Below, in pieces: positions 22,441-33,329 of a stretch of 64,000 nucleotides of DNA (position 1 is the first letter of the stretch; every line of letters begins with the position of its first letter). The stretch comes from Piezodorus guildinii (taxonomy: Eukaryota; Arthropoda; Insecta; Hemiptera; Pentatomidae), in assembly GCA_023052935.1 (NCBI GenBank), contig CM041292.1, forward strand, positions 201,399,799 through 201,463,798, read 5' to 3'. The notes beneath the pieces are model-generated. The model did not search any database. It was not told where the DNA came from and was given only the letters and a program-made list of their open reading frames with translations. The position numbers were made by a program, and so were the translations under genes.

Positions 22441-22638
22441 ATGAGTAATAGTTATTGTTAGGCAGGGATTATATCTTATTTATCAGTTGTTGTAACATTG
22501 TATTTATCTTTTCTATATCCCATTCATTTTTCTGTTTCAACAGGTCGAAATAGGAACGAAAAAAAAAATTCGAAAAATAAATAGTTTTTGGTTCTTCCTC
22601 AAAAGTTTATTTTACATCAGTAACAATTATAATGATAA

Positions 22639-22640
<2 letters not shown>

Positions 22641-22697
<57 letters not shown>
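22641..22697. repeat. (TA)n tract, Gypsy target
   Basis: The tract resumes as a shorter TA run at 26571-26586 beyond the Gypsy element. Confidence 0.9.
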
Positions 22698-22703
<6 letters not shown>

Positions 22704-22841
22704 GACTAATGGTAATAATTCGTAATATACTTGAAACAAAAACACTTCTTTATTGATATAATTAAAAGTTATAACAAGATTAATAGGTTATTGCAAGGAG
22801 GTTTAAGATACAACCGATAATCGATTTTAGCAATAGTTACA
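22698..22841 (-). repeat. Gypsy 3' LTR
   Basis: 144 bp, TG...CA ends on the coding strand. It contains the last codon of pol (TTG followed by TAA) at its beginning. Confidence 0.93.
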
Positions 22842-25800
22842 ATAGTCCTCCCACGCTATTTCGGCCAACCACGTAGTCGTTCAGATACTTTGGTGGGCGA
22901 GTTTGGCGGCTTGATCTTCGAAGTTCAGGAGCTTGATCTTGTCTTAATCCTTCGAGATTTGGAGCTTCAATTTCGTCCGCAACAGAAGGGTCTGCCGTGT
23001 CCTCTTGCGGATGGGCTGGAGCAGGCAGAGGAGGATACAGCACCTCTGGATATTGATTTTTTTGGCAGGCATCTTCTTTTGGATTGGTGATTTCCTCGTG
23101 GGCAAATGTGACACATTTCTTTTCTACTCCTGTTCTTCGGAGCTGGTTTATGTGCCTTTTGAAAGAGTAGCCGTTGTCTAATGTGACAATATAGTGTAGA
23201 CGACCAAGCTTTTTGCCAATAACACCAGGTCGCCACTGTTGCTTGTTGTTTGTATAATATCGAGCTTGTACTCGGTCCCCCACCTTAAGTTGTCTCGCGA
23301 GCTCCTTTGGTTGTGAATGCTGTTCAATGGTTGCAGGCTTAAGAGCGTCCAGTTGGATTCTAATCTGACGATTAAGGAAAAGCTCACTAGACGTTTTTCC
23401 GTTAATGAGAGGTGTCGCCCTGTACCTAAAAAGAATCTCTAGAATTTTCTTTTTCATAGGGAGATGTTCGTTTTCCATAGCAGCTAACCTGTGTTTTAAT
23501 GTCTGAACATTCCTCTCAGCGAGTCCGTTAGTTGCTGGATGACCCGGTGCGATGAACCTTTGAGTGATTCCAGCAGCTGCACAGAAGTTCTTGAATTCCT
23601 CACTTGTGAAAATTGTGGCGTTGTCACTCACCATGACGTCTGGGAACCCATTTCGTGCAAAAATCTCTTGCATTAGATCGATGGTCGATGATGATGTTGG
23701 AGCAGTGTTGCTCGGACAGATTTCCGCCCATCTTGATTTTGCATCCACCATTATAAGGAAGTGGTGATTTTGATATGGTCCAGCATAGTCAATGTGTATG
23801 CGCTGCCAATTTTCTTCTGGCTCCATCCATGGGTGAAGAGGAGCTTTAGGTGGGCTGTTTTGGACCTTCGCGCAGTCAGGACATTCCCTAACTGCTCGCT
23901 CTATGTCCTTGTCGATTGATTTCCAGTAGACATAGCGTCGTGCCAACTGCTTCATTTTTGTTGTCCCGATATGGGTTCGATGAAGCTCATGAAGAACGGC
24001 TGGTTGCAATGCAGTTGGTATCACAACTCTAGGTCCTCTGAAAAGCACATCTCCTTCAACTGTGAATTCGGTGTTTTCGACTCGGTTTCTGCGAAGTTTT
24101 TCAATCAAATTGGATAACTCTTCATCGGCTTGATACGCTTGTTTTAGAGCTTGATGTGTCAGGGTCGATGTTCCAATGTGTTGGATTGATGCTTCACAAA
24201 TTTGCTTCACTTCATTATTAATAGCTATGTCCGTACGATCATGTAATGGATTGATTGGGGCTCTAGATAGACAGTCGACGTTTGAGTTTTGTTCGCCTTT
24301 CTTGAATTTCAGAGAATAGTTGAATCCAGAAAGAAAAGCAGCATATCGTTGCAATCTAGCGGAAGTCATCTTTGGTATTTTTGAGTTCTGGTGAAAAATT
24401 CGCACGAGAGGCTGGTTGTCGGTTACCAGTGTAAAAGGTCGTGAAAATAGATACTGATAGAAGTGATCCACTGAAAAAATTATAGCTAGTGCCTCACGGT
24501 CGAGTTGTGAATATCCTTGTTCGGCTGGAGTTAAGGATCTGGAGGCAAATGCAATGGGATGTTCTACTCCTCCCACGATGTGAGAAAGGATACCCGCCAC
24601 TCCATGTGGACTTGCATCACATGCTAATTGAACTGGCAGTTGTGGATCAAACGGAGTTAATACCGTATCGCTCGAAATTTCTTGCTTCAAACGAAGAAAA
24701 GCAGCTTCATGTTTTGCTAGCCATTTAAAACTATTGTTGGTTTTTAAGAGGTCACGTAGCGGCGCTGTGAGAGTTGAAGCGTTTTGGATAAAGCGAGAAT
24801 AATATGTGACCATACCAAGAAATCGTCGAAGAGCTTCAACATTTGTTGGTCTAGGCATGTTTACGATCGCAGCAATTTTCGATGGTGCTTTTGATATCGT
24901 GTTGTGCTTGACAACATGGCCTAGGAAGTCAATTTCTTCCTGAAACAGGACACACTTTCGCTGGTTTAGGCGTAGATTGAATTTTTGAAGTTGTTTAAGA
25001 CAGGTGTCCAAGTTGGCTGCACATTCATCTTTTGATTCTCCATGGACAACTATATCATCGAAGTAGTACTCGCATTTTGGAACGTCATGAAGTATTTGAT
25101 CGATTATACGGTTGAATTCTGCAGGCGCTGTTTTGATTCCGAAAGACAGACGGTTCATGCGGTATGAACCTTTATGTGTTGTTATAGTCTGAATTTCAGC
25201 TGATGCCGGGTCACATTTGATGTGTAGGTACGCCTTGTACAGATCTAAACGGCAAAAGTATTTTGAATTGCGAAGGTTGTCCAATATATGGTTGATTTTC
25301 TTAACAGGATAATGTGCGTTAACAAGCCTTTCGTTTACACCAATTTTGTAATCAACGCATAAGCGCACTCCTCCATCGATCTTCGGAATAATAACCAAGG
25401 GTGATCCCCAGTCGCTAGTAGCAACTTTCGTTATGATTCCAGTCTCTTCCAAGGATTGAAGTTCCTTTTCTACGCGATCTCTAAGGGCGTAGGGCACTTC
25501 ACGTTCTCTATGGTAAACTGGTTTTGCGTTTTCACGAAGCTTGAGAGACACTTCGAATCCTGGAACGCAGCCTATTTTCTCGTCGAAAACCTGTGGGTAT
25601 CGGGCGCTAATTTCATCAATATTGTAGACGTAGCTAATGGTTGACTGCAGGTCGATGTTGAGTTTTCTGATCCATGCACGGCCAAGGATCGCTGCATATT
25701 CGTTCGGAACTACATAGATTTCGTCTTCGATTTGATGACCATTGTATTTTGCTGTGACCTTGATTTTTCCGTCTGGAACGAAAACAGTTTGAGTGTATGA

Positions 25801-26220
25801 CCTAAATCCAATAGTAGCAGGTTGCAATGGAAGTTGGAGATTTAGCTCATTGACCATGTTTCGAGGTAAAAATGTGTATGCTGAACCCGTGTCAACTTCA
25901 AACTTAACGATTTTGTCATTGACATCTACAGTTGCATAATAGCGAGTAATGTTTTGAGAATGGTCTACGTTTTGATAGATGTCTAATATATGACTAACAC
26001 CATAGCAGTGAAATGATTCAGATTTGGAGGTTTGATTTGAGGACGATGGTGTTGAAAATGTTAAGATTTGATTGGCTGTCTCTGATTTATCTTTTTTATT
26101 GAGAAGCGATCGAATGCATACCTTTGCGACGTGCCCGGATTTCTTGCATGTCTGGCATCTTAGTTTTGATTTTTCGGTGCGACAGTCATTTGATAGGTGG
26201 TTATCTTTGCCGCAACGCAA
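22837..26220 (-). CDS. pol: Gypsy (Mag-like) pol polyprotein with nucleocapsid zinc knuckles
   Basis: Order of domains, residues counted from 26220: two CCHC knuckles (3-35), aspartic protease with DTGS at 110, reverse transcriptase with YFDD at 386-389, RNase H starting near D535 (ACDASPHG), integrase with an HHCC finger (H744...C780, C783) and DDE residues D811, D866, E902, then a chromodomain-free basic tail. The frame is free of stops across all enzymes. It stays open 43 codons further upstream to 26349 without an ATG, so it was presumably translated as a continuation of gag. The stop lies inside the 3' LTR. Two knuckles plus protease DTGSAYTFLP fit the Mag clade; that clade call is from memory of family features. 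Confidence 0.92.
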   Translation of the reverse strand: MRCGKDNHLSNDCRTEKSKLRCQTCKKSGHVAKVCIRSLLNKKDKSETANQILTFSTPSSSNQTSKSESFHCYGVSHILDIYQNVDHSQNITRYYATVDVNDKIVKFEVDTGSAYTFLPRNMVNELNLQLPLQPATIGFRSYTQTVFVPDGKIKVTAKYNGHQIEDEIYVVPNEYAAILGRAWIRKLNIDLQSTISYVYNIDEISARYPQVFDEKIGCVPGFEVSLKLRENAKPVYHREREVPYALRDRVEKELQSLEETGIITKVATSDWGSPLVIIPKIDGGVRLCVDYKIGVNERLVNAHYPVKKINHILDNLRNSKYFCRLDLYKAYLHIKCDPASAEIQTITTHKGSYRMNRLSFGIKTAPAEFNRIIDQILHDVPKCEYYFDDIVVHGESKDECAANLDTCLKQLQKFNLRLNQRKCVLFQEEIDFLGHVVKHNTISKAPSKIAAIVNMPRPTNVEALRRFLGMVTYYSRFIQNASTLTAPLRDLLKTNNSFKWLAKHEAAFLRLKQEISSDTVLTPFDPQLPVQLACDASPHGVAGILSHIVGGVEHPIAFASRSLTPAEQGYSQLDREALAIIFSVDHFYQYLFSRPFTLVTDNQPLVRIFHQNSKIPKMTSARLQRYAAFLSGFNYSLKFKKGEQNSNVDCLSRAPINPLHDRTDIAINNEVKQICEASIQHIGTSTLTHQALKQAYQADEELSNLIEKLRRNRVENTEFTVEGDVLFRGPRVVIPTALQPAVLHELHRTHIGTTKMKQLARRYVYWKSIDKDIERAVRECPDCAKVQNSPPKAPLHPWMEPEENWQRIHIDYAGPYQNHHFLIMVDAKSRWAEICPSNTAPTSSSTIDLMQEIFARNGFPDVMVSDNATIFTSEEFKNFCAAAGITQRFIAPGHPATNGLAERNVQTLKHRLAAMENEHLPMKKKILEILFRYRATPLINGKTSSELFLNRQIRIQLDALKPATIEQHSQPKELARQLKVGDRVQARYYTNNKQQWRPGVIGKKLGRLHYIVTLDNGYSFKRHINQLRRTGVEKKCVTFAHEEITNPKEDACQKNQYPEVLYPPLPAPAHPQEDTADPSVADEIEAPNLEGLRQDQAPELRRSSRQTRPPKYLNDYVVGRNSVGGLL

Positions 26221-26403
26221 ACAGCAGCCATCAATGCCGAGAGAAGCAAAATCAATTTTAGATGAACGAGAGTTTGATTGAGACCTACCCTTAGCACGTG
26301 AACGCTGTGGGTTTGACTCAATTGAAAGTTCAATTAATAAAGAGATGTATTAATAAATCTCACCTTCTGGCTAATAGGTAATTTATCTTGATGAGTAGAA
26401 ATG

Positions 26404-26421
26404 TTTCACCTCGTCGCCAAA
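26404..26421 (-). promoter_or_regulatory. Candidate primer-binding site
   Basis: Read on the coding strand, TTGGCGACGAGGTGAAAC starts two bases after the 5' LTR. TGGCGAC is a usual tRNA 3'-end complement for this group (serine-type tRNA in Mag-like elements, by general knowledge). The exact tRNA cannot be told here. Confidence 0.6.
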
Positions 26422-26423
26422 TT

Positions 26424-26567
26424 TGTTGTGACTAATGGTAATAATTCGTAATATACTTGAAACAAAAACACTTCTTTATTGATATAATTAAAAGTTATAA
26501 CAAGATTAATAGGTTATTGCAAGGAGGTTTAAGATACAACCGATAATCGATTTTAACAATAGTTACA
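26424..26567 (-). repeat. Gypsy 5' LTR
   Basis: 144 bp, one mismatch to the 3' LTR. It should contain the promoter; no clear TATA box stands out in the AT-rich sequence. Confidence 0.93.
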
Positions 26568-27100
26568 ATAATATATATATATATATGCAGATGCAATAAA
26601 AAAAATTAAAATTACAAGCCTTTTATTATTGACATAGATTTTAATAATAAATTAGGACATTTTTACAGTGAAATAGCCCTAAGCCATTAGGGACCAAATA
26701 ATACACGTATGTTAGCTGTGATTGGTGATTCTCACATGTTGTATGTATTTACATAAATTTTTTATGACTTCTCATTTAATTTATTGTTGACAAAATTTAA
26801 AAAAAAAATGGATATCTACTTAACTTGTACTTTGTTCTAAGGTGAATAGACTTTTATCTAACATTTTTATTTGTCCTAATATTGCATTTTAATTGGTATA
26901 GAATAGAAAATTGTTTGTGATAATAAATGGTAATTTGTTAATGTATTGTAAAGTTTCCTGAAGATGCGGAAAGCCCCCAAACGTTGACTCCTAATTGTTA
27001 CTAGTCTAAAATAAACTTTAGACGAAGAACCATTTATTTGTCATCAATATATGTTTCTTTCGAATAATTAATTTTATTACAAAAAAAATGTTTTGCCTAT

Positions 27101-27404
27101 AAAAAATAAATAAATAAAAAGTGAGAGAACAGTATTATTGTATTTTAGGAAAGGATCAAGGTTTGTCTCTGGATTAAAGGAACTGTCAAATTGTTACTGT
27201 GAAAATATAAAACCAGATACATAAAGAATAAATTTTATGTCTGGACATATACTACATCAAATACATCAATCTAATGAAATACATATAACATACCTACCAT
27301 ATACATTCATAACTAACATACAGAACACAAACAATTTGAAAATTTCTTCAGTGTAGATATTTCATAAAACTAATAATGAATTTAAATTAATCTTTTTAAA
27401 ATAT
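27101..27404. other. No recognised feature
   Basis: AT-rich linker; CATA-rich stretch at 27250-27330. Confidence 0.4.
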
Positions 27405-27970
27405 TATTTATTGATATTTACAACTGTATTGTACAACATATCTAGTAAATAGGCTAAAAGAAAATAGACATGGACAAGACATGTTGAGAAACTTCCCATC
27501 GGCAGTACTCAAAAAATATTCTAAACTGGAAAGTCTCGAGAACATCTTCTTTTCAGGAGAATCGGAGAATTATTAGGAATTGAAGTGGAAGAAAGGATTG
27601 AAACTATAGGATTAGAGTGGGAATGGAGTTTTTCATGAAAGGAATGATATTTGGTTCGAGCCAAATCAGCAAACATAGGAATCATTAAGGTCTTTGTGGA
27701 TCAGTTTATTATTCGTTACAAGGTAAGGAGCATTGAGGATTTTACGAAGGATTGGGGATTGGATACGGGAAGAATTTGGTGATTTAGTAGAACCCCAAAG
27801 CTCTACTCCGTAAGTCCATCTAGGCCCATGATAGTTTTGTAGATGAGTCTTTTGTAGTTAATTAAAAGATTAGAACGTTAGTCTTGTAAGTGTTGGAGTA
27901 GCCGTAAACGTCGAGCAGTTTCTTGTCGCTTTAGTCTTGTTCAAGGGTTCCAAGCAGAGCGTTAAAATTA
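27405..27970 (-). pseudogene. Jockey-type LINE JB, 3' end with ORF2 C-terminus
   Basis: The minus strand matches the JB copy at 49430-49985 from about LLQHLL through GVELWGSTK to the 3' tail. Many substitutions and stops. The tail (27405) lies on the left. Confidence 0.7.
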
Positions 27971-27999
27971 AAAAAACATAAAATTTGTTTGGATGAGGA

Positions 28000-28340
28000 A
28001 GATGGTTGGGGGTGCGGTCATAAATTAAAAACACACATTTAAAATAAGTGTTATTTTAATTAATTATGTGCCGACGTTTCGGCCTACAATGTGGGCCTTC
28101 ATCAGGGCTAAATGTGTTCACATATTTTTCCTTTGTCATTTTTTTCCATTTGCTTAGTCTCTCTTTATATATTCTCATTACAATATTATCATCTCAATTA
28201 TGTTTACTTCCATACTTAATAACTATCATCTTAATTTTGTTTATTTCCCTACTTTATAACTGTCACCTTATTTCCATACTTTATAATTGTCATCTTATTA
28301 TCATTTTACATTTAATTTTATTTATGTTCCCATAATTTAT
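28000..28340 (-). repeat. Hammerhead-like repeat, class A, with T-rich neighbour
   Basis: On the minus strand CTGATGA (28099-28105), stem GGCC/GGCC, GAAACG (28075-28080), then about 70 bases on a GACCGCACCCCC block. The neighbouring 28130-28330 carries repeated TATCATCTTA-type and TAATTTTATTTATGTT-type blocks also found near 52130-52160. Confidence 0.55.
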
Positions 28341-28344
28341 TACT

Positions 28345-31305
28345 CCTCGCGCGGATCTCATTACCGCGTATAGGGAGCGTCCCACGGGTGGCGGATGTGG
28401 GGATGGTCGGTGGAATTTCCTCGGAAGCTCCTCCCGGCTAATTCCGATGAACTCGCTGACCAACAATGAGAGCGGTCCCCCAGGCTTGCTGGAGGGTGTG
28501 ACGTAGGTTCGAACGCACTACTCACAAATTTTAGTTCGCAAAATACCACCTAAAGTCATGGATTCCTCTGAGGTAAAACGCTCATTATCCGGAGGTAAAC
28601 TAGTCCCCCGTTCGGGTCTCCGGGTGGGGACTGCTTCAGGGGAATCATGGCACAAGATGAAAATTAGAGATCTAAAAATAGGGACGTGGAATGTTAGAAG
28701 TTCAAATACGGCAGAATGAAGTTAAGGGATACCATTTAGATATCGTTGCATTACAAGAGGTTCGCTGGCCAGGGGAGGGTTCGTTAACAGAATGAAAGTA
28801 TACTATTTGGTACGGGGGGAGCGTTAATTATTGTCTAGGTACCGGGTTTCTGATTAGGAATAGATTTCTTTCCGCATTACGGGAAGTACAGTTCTTTAGT
28901 GAAAGAATATCGGTTGCTATATTTCAAGGGCGTTGGTTTAAAATCGCGTTGATAAACATTCATTTTCCCACCGAAGACAGTGATGATGAAGTCAAATGCG
29001 AATTTTATGATAAACTAGAGTCGGTTTACGATAAGTTACCGCGAAATTACATTAAGATAATACTAGGCGACGCGAACGCAAAGGTTGGAAGGGAAGGAGT
29101 ATATCGTCCTACAATCGTAAAGAAAGTTTGCACGAATATAGTAATGATAATGGGACCCGACTAATAAACTTTGCCATTTCGAAAACCTAATAATCAAAAG
29201 TACTACGTTTAAACATAAAGATATTCATAAGTATACGTGGACATCGCCGGATGGACATACACGGAATCAAATCGATCATGTTTTAATACAAAACAGATGG
29301 CAAGGTAGCATAATTAACGTGAGATCGTATCGTGGTGCAGAATGCGGTTCTGATCATAAATCGCGAAACTTCGACAAAAACTAAATACAAAAAAGAGAAC
29401 ACCGAACTATATTCGTTCCGAGAATTTTGATTTAGTTAAATTGAACAACCTCGAAATTAGAAAACAATTCGCATAGAAGTAAACAATCGGTTCGAAGCTT
29501 TGGAATCGACAGACGAGGAACACAAAGATGTAAACAAACTATGGGAAGGAATCAGGGATAATATTAAAGCGGCGGTAATTTATGTCGGGAAAATCGAAAA
29601 TAAAAAGAACAAACCTTGGTTCGACAGGGATTGTCAAAATATGTGCGAAAAAAGAAAAACTGTAATTCCTTAAATAATCCAAGCGATAATAATGTGGATT
29701 ATTTTCGGTTAGTAAAGAATGAAACTTCAAAACTCTTAAAAAATAAGAAAAGAGAGTATCTTAAAGGCAAAATAATAGAAATAGAAAAACACCGAAACGA
29801 AAATAACGTAAGAGAGATGTACAAAGGTATAAACAAATCGCGTAAAAGATTTGAACGGATATTGAATGCGGTTAAAGATGCAAATTACAATATAATTGCG
29901 GATCCTTCTGAGATATTAAATAAATTTAAACAACACTTTGACGGCATATTAAATACGGAAAATAATAATCAATCTCCTCTCTCTGAATATCGCTGAGCGC
30001 TGAAACATGGATAGACGCACCGAGTAAAGAGGAAGTCGAAATGGTGATAGTAAAATTAAAACGTTATAAGGCTGCAGGAAATGATAATATCACGAGTGAA
30101 TTAATCAAGGCGTGTGGAGAAGCGGGCGTTTCCAAAATACATTTTTTAGTTAAAAAGATCTGGGAAACTGAAAAAATGCCCGAAGAATGGAAAGAATCAA
30201 TACTTATTCCGATTCACAAAAAAGGACCGAGGTCGGATTGTAACAACTATCGTGGGATCTCTCTTCTCCCAGTATGCTATAAAATATTCTCGTCAATTCT
30301 AACTAGCAATCACGGAATACGCTGAGGAAATTATCGGAGATTACCAATGTGGTTTTAGGCGGAATCGCTCGACTACTGACCAAATATTTTCCTTACGTCA
30401 AATATTAGAGAAAAAATTGGAATACAACGGTGTAGTCCATCAACTTTATATCGATTTTAAAAAGGCTTATGATTCATAGACCGTCAGAAGCTATATAACA
30501 TCATGATTGAACAGGGAATACCTAGAAAGTTAGTAAACCTAGTAGAGATGTGTTTGTCGGAAACATTCCATAAAGTTAGAATCGGTCATAATTACTCCGA
30601 GAGATTTAAGGTGCGATCGGGTTTGAAACAGGGTTACTCCCTTTCACCTGTTTTATTTAATATAACTTTAGAATATGTCATAGAAAAGGTGACGTGTGCC
30701 GAGAACGGCTTAAATATGGGTGACAAGATTCCGGTTTTGGGGTATGCCGATGATGTGGTACTGCTAGGTGAGGACACGGAAAGCATACAACTAAAACAAG
30801 TGTGTTAATAAAAACCGGTAAAGAAATAGGACTCGAATTAAATACCGATAAGACGAAGTATATGATTAGTAGCAGAAACGGTTTCGATCTTGGTGATATT
30901 GATGTATCAGGTCATACTTTTAAACACGTAGAGAAATTCAAGTATTTAGGTTCAATTATAACTAGAAAAAATGAAATCCAGGAAGAAATAAAGTCCCGGT
31001 TAAAGGTGGGAAATGCGTGTTATTATTCAGTTGATAAGTTACTTAGTTCGCGGCTTCTATCTAAAAACTTAAAGATTAGAATTTATAAAACTATTATTCT
31101 TCCAACGGTTCTTTACGGATGTGAAACGTGGCCGCTTACTTAGAAGGATGAACAACGGCTTAAGGTTTTCGAAAATAAGGTATTGAGTAAAATATTTGGT
31201 CCGAAGAGAGATGAGGCCACTGGGGAGTTTAGAAGGTTGCACAACGCGGAATTGCGGAACTTGTACCAGTGAATATAATTGTGCTGATTACATCGCGGAG
31301 ACACA
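28345..31305 (+). mobile_element. RTE-like LINE, longest copy (family R)
   Basis: It runs from a GC-rich 5' UTR (28345-28660) through an apurinic-type endonuclease, RT and C-terminal region, and stops about 200 bp short of the family 3' end, where an H fragment follows. Other members are 5476-5945, 43716-44520 and 57491-57951, which show the real 3' end, (ATT)n after GGTTCGGTAAGCC. The simple-repeat tail, the endonuclease-RT layout and the lack of a separate ORF1 fit the RTE group. Frames are broken in at least six places. Confidence 0.85.
28660..31305 (+). pseudogene. RTE-like endonuclease-reverse transcriptase, broken
   Basis: Endonuclease motifs: KIGTWNVRS (about 28677), VALQEVRWPG (about 28746), LINIHFP and LGDANAKVG (28949-29164). 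The RT region begins near 30040: KAAGNDNITSELIKA, PIHKKGPRSDCNNYRGISLL, QCGFRRNRSTTDQIF, YIDFKKAYDS, SGLKQGYSLSP and the catalytic YADDVVLLGEDTE (about 30740). The thumb region is at 30802-31143 (FKYLGSIITRKNE, LPTVLYGCETWPLT). Stops and frame changes occur near 28795, 29165, 29650, 29996, 30320, 30476 and 30806. It would make the nicking and copying enzyme of target-primed insertion; this copy cannot. Confidence 0.85.
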
Positions 31306-31465
31306 AATGAGAAATTCCATTTTAGTACGACTTTCTATGCTAGACTTGTCACCCACACACTCGCACGCGCACTCACACACTGACCTTTTCGTGAGACTTA
31401 GTTATTTGAACTTAAGGGGCCCTATCACGTGTATTTCTGTTGTAATCTGGAGGCTTTCCAAGTTA
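31306..31465 (-). repeat. H-family fragment
   Basis: Contains the H end-region blocks CACACACTGACCTTTTCG and GTGTATTTCTGTTG in the same order as 45690-45760. It replaces the last part of the LINE. Confidence 0.5.
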
Positions 31466-31645
31466 GGGAGTGCTCTGTGCATACCATCCTCTCCACTTCA
31501 GACCAAAGACGGTAATCTGTTGGGTTGAGATCAGGGCTTCCTGTCAGAGATGTTCTTTTGCAGCTACTTCTTTTTCGTAGACACGATACTACTGGCGATT
31601 AAATTTTTCTTCAATTGTAAACAAAACAAAACCATCACAGGATAC

Positions 31646-32100
31646 TGTGAAGTAGATGAACATCTACAAAGCCATTTACCTACCAGTCCTTACATATGGA
31701 GGCGAGAGCTGGATGATGCTTGACAAGCATATAGTCCGAAATTCTTACGTAGAGCAGCGGGAAATATAAGGCGAGAATGTGTCCGAAACACTAGGATCAG
31801 AGAGCAACTCGAAGTACCACCATTGAAGATAATCATGAAAAACAGGCAATTAAGATGGTGAGGGCATGTTTGCCGTATGGACGAAATAAGGGAATCCAGA
31901 AGTAGAGGTAGAAGACCACGTGACCGACCTAGAATTTCCTATTAGAAACATATCCAGAGAATTGGGACTAACAGAGGCAAGGCCCTTTCAGAAATGAAAC
32001 GACTCAGCAGAGAACGGGATAACTGGTAGAGCTGGATCGAGACCCCTCTTCGCCAAAAATGGCTCGATGAGGAAGAGAAAGAAGAAGATTTGTTGTTTTT
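31646..32100 (+). pseudogene. LINE ORF2 C-terminal fragment (family C)
   Basis: The plus strand encodes NIYKAIYLPVLTYGGESWMM, then IREQLEVPPLKIIMKNRQLR, HVCRMDEIRESRS and GRRPRDRPR. This is the post-RT region of a LINE distinct from families R and D. Several stops; the 3' end is A- and G-rich (AAGAGAAAGAAGAAG). Confidence 0.75.
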
Positions 32101-32650
32101 GAATGAGATTTCTTCTAATTCGAGAAGCCACTGTATTTGCCCTTTTCACCTACTCGGTCGAGGTCTGTTACTTACAGTTATGGCCTCATAAAATCTATTT
32201 ATAGTGCAGTACACGAACATACGGATGATGTGCAAAATTTAAGAGCTGAAAATCTCAGACCAAAATTTACCACTATGAGTTAACTGAATAAATGAAATAT
32301 ACAATAAAAATATGATTACTGAACTGCCATATAGGGAAAATAACCTGAAAGAGGTAAGGATTATCTAAACAATACCTACGAATGTAAACAAAGTTTAACA
32401 ATGGAACAGTATTTATGACAGAACTAGGTATAGATAATTAAAAGTAAAATAAATAGTTAAATTATAACATAAATCAGTCTGAAGAACAACGAAAAGTATA
32501 TATTGATAAAGTTTTTATGAGTAATATTGCTACAGTTCTTCCATAAAACAGGAGCTTCGAGACCATCTTGTTTTGAAGATAAGGATATGAGACGGCCATG
32601 AGTAGAATTAATAGCTATCCTTAAATCCTATTCCAGAATACCCTCTCATA
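32101..32650. other. No recognised feature
   Basis: AT-rich, unassigned. Confidence 0.4.
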
Positions 32651-33040
32651 AATCTTCAATACCAAAACGCCGGACAGTTCCGGATATAGCGGCCATTCCG
32701 GAAAGTAATGAATATGCCTCCTATATCAACGAGAGATATCGATACAAAGGAAGAAACGCGGGAGTTGGGAGGAGGAGCGGGTAGGCATTTAGTGTGGGTA
32801 CAAATCTCGCCGCGACACCTGCTTTCGCTATCAGCTAATGACACCCCTCAATCTTCCCCTGTATTGCCTCCTTTTCTACTTCACTTTTCTTCTCCAGCGG
32901 CGGTTATAAATTCGGCAAGTTATGATAGTCGGCGGGGGTATTTTCCCAGATAGCGGAGATGGGCAAGTTGCTTCGAAAACACCCTTCCGCCCACTGAGAG
33001 GGCCTTCGCGATTCAATATCGATTCCAGATTTAGCAGCAT
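32651..33040 (+). other. GC-richer island with TATA-like box
   Basis: It stands out by base composition. TTCCGG (32668) and CCGGAA (32697) form inverted arms around a 22-base spacer. GGCGGTTATAAATTCGGC at about 32898 is a TATA-box-like site with GC-rich flanks. An 81-codon frame (32708-32953) shows no known domain. It may be a promoter or terminal repeat of an unrecognised element, or host sequence. Confidence 0.3.
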
Positions 33041-33329
33041 CTCACAACAATAATTCAGATATATTTGTCTTCCTCTGTATTTTAAACAACTACCACCTAA
33101 ATCGAAAGAAAACATTTTTAAAATTGTCTCATGGAGTTATTTTTAAGAAAAAAATTCAATCAGCAATATTATAAAGTGTGTGATTTATCGTTACAAAATG
33201 AGTTAAACATTAAATACCTATCAACTATCTACCAGAGAACATTTTTTCAATACATTAATAAGGTTATAAACATTAAGAATAAATGTATAATTTGTATAAA
33301 GATAGAGTTTAGTTGACCTTTGAGACTAT
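33041..33329. other. No recognised feature
   Basis: A 61-codon frame at 33131-33316 is K/I/N-rich without motifs and is probably chance. Confidence 0.4.

Larger units (their letters stand above)
22698..26567 (-). mobile_element. Gypsy LTR retrotransposon, Mag-like, nearly intact pol
   Basis: Two 144-bp LTRs flank a minus-strand pol frame of more than 1100 codons without a stop. The LTRs differ at one base (22830 G against 26556 A). On the coding strand the LTR begins TGTAACTATTGC and ends GTCACAACA. A primer-binding site candidate (TTGGCGACGAGG) follows the 5' LTR, and a purine-rich tract (GTGGGAGGAC) precedes the 3' LTR. The total, 3870 bp, is short for Mag-type elements because almost no gag is present: only about 75 bases separate the primer site region from the zinc-knuckle frame. 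The copy is young but probably cannot move alone. Confidence 0.93.
22452..27100 (+). repeat. Repeat Z, copy 2, split by a Gypsy element
   Basis: 22452-22697 and 26568-27100 are the two halves of Z. They share the initial GGGATTATATCTTATTTATC-like block, the (TA)n tract, TACAAGCCTTTTATTATTG and the class B hammerhead-like motif (26956-26990). The break is within the (TA)n tract. Confidence 0.75.

Noticed and set aside
22890..26281. Plus-strand frames within the Gypsy element
   Set aside because: They are shadows of the intact minus-strand pol frame.
31646..32100. A host gene next to the long RTE-like LINE
   Set aside because: Its motifs are those of another LINE ORF2 C-terminus and it is full of stops.
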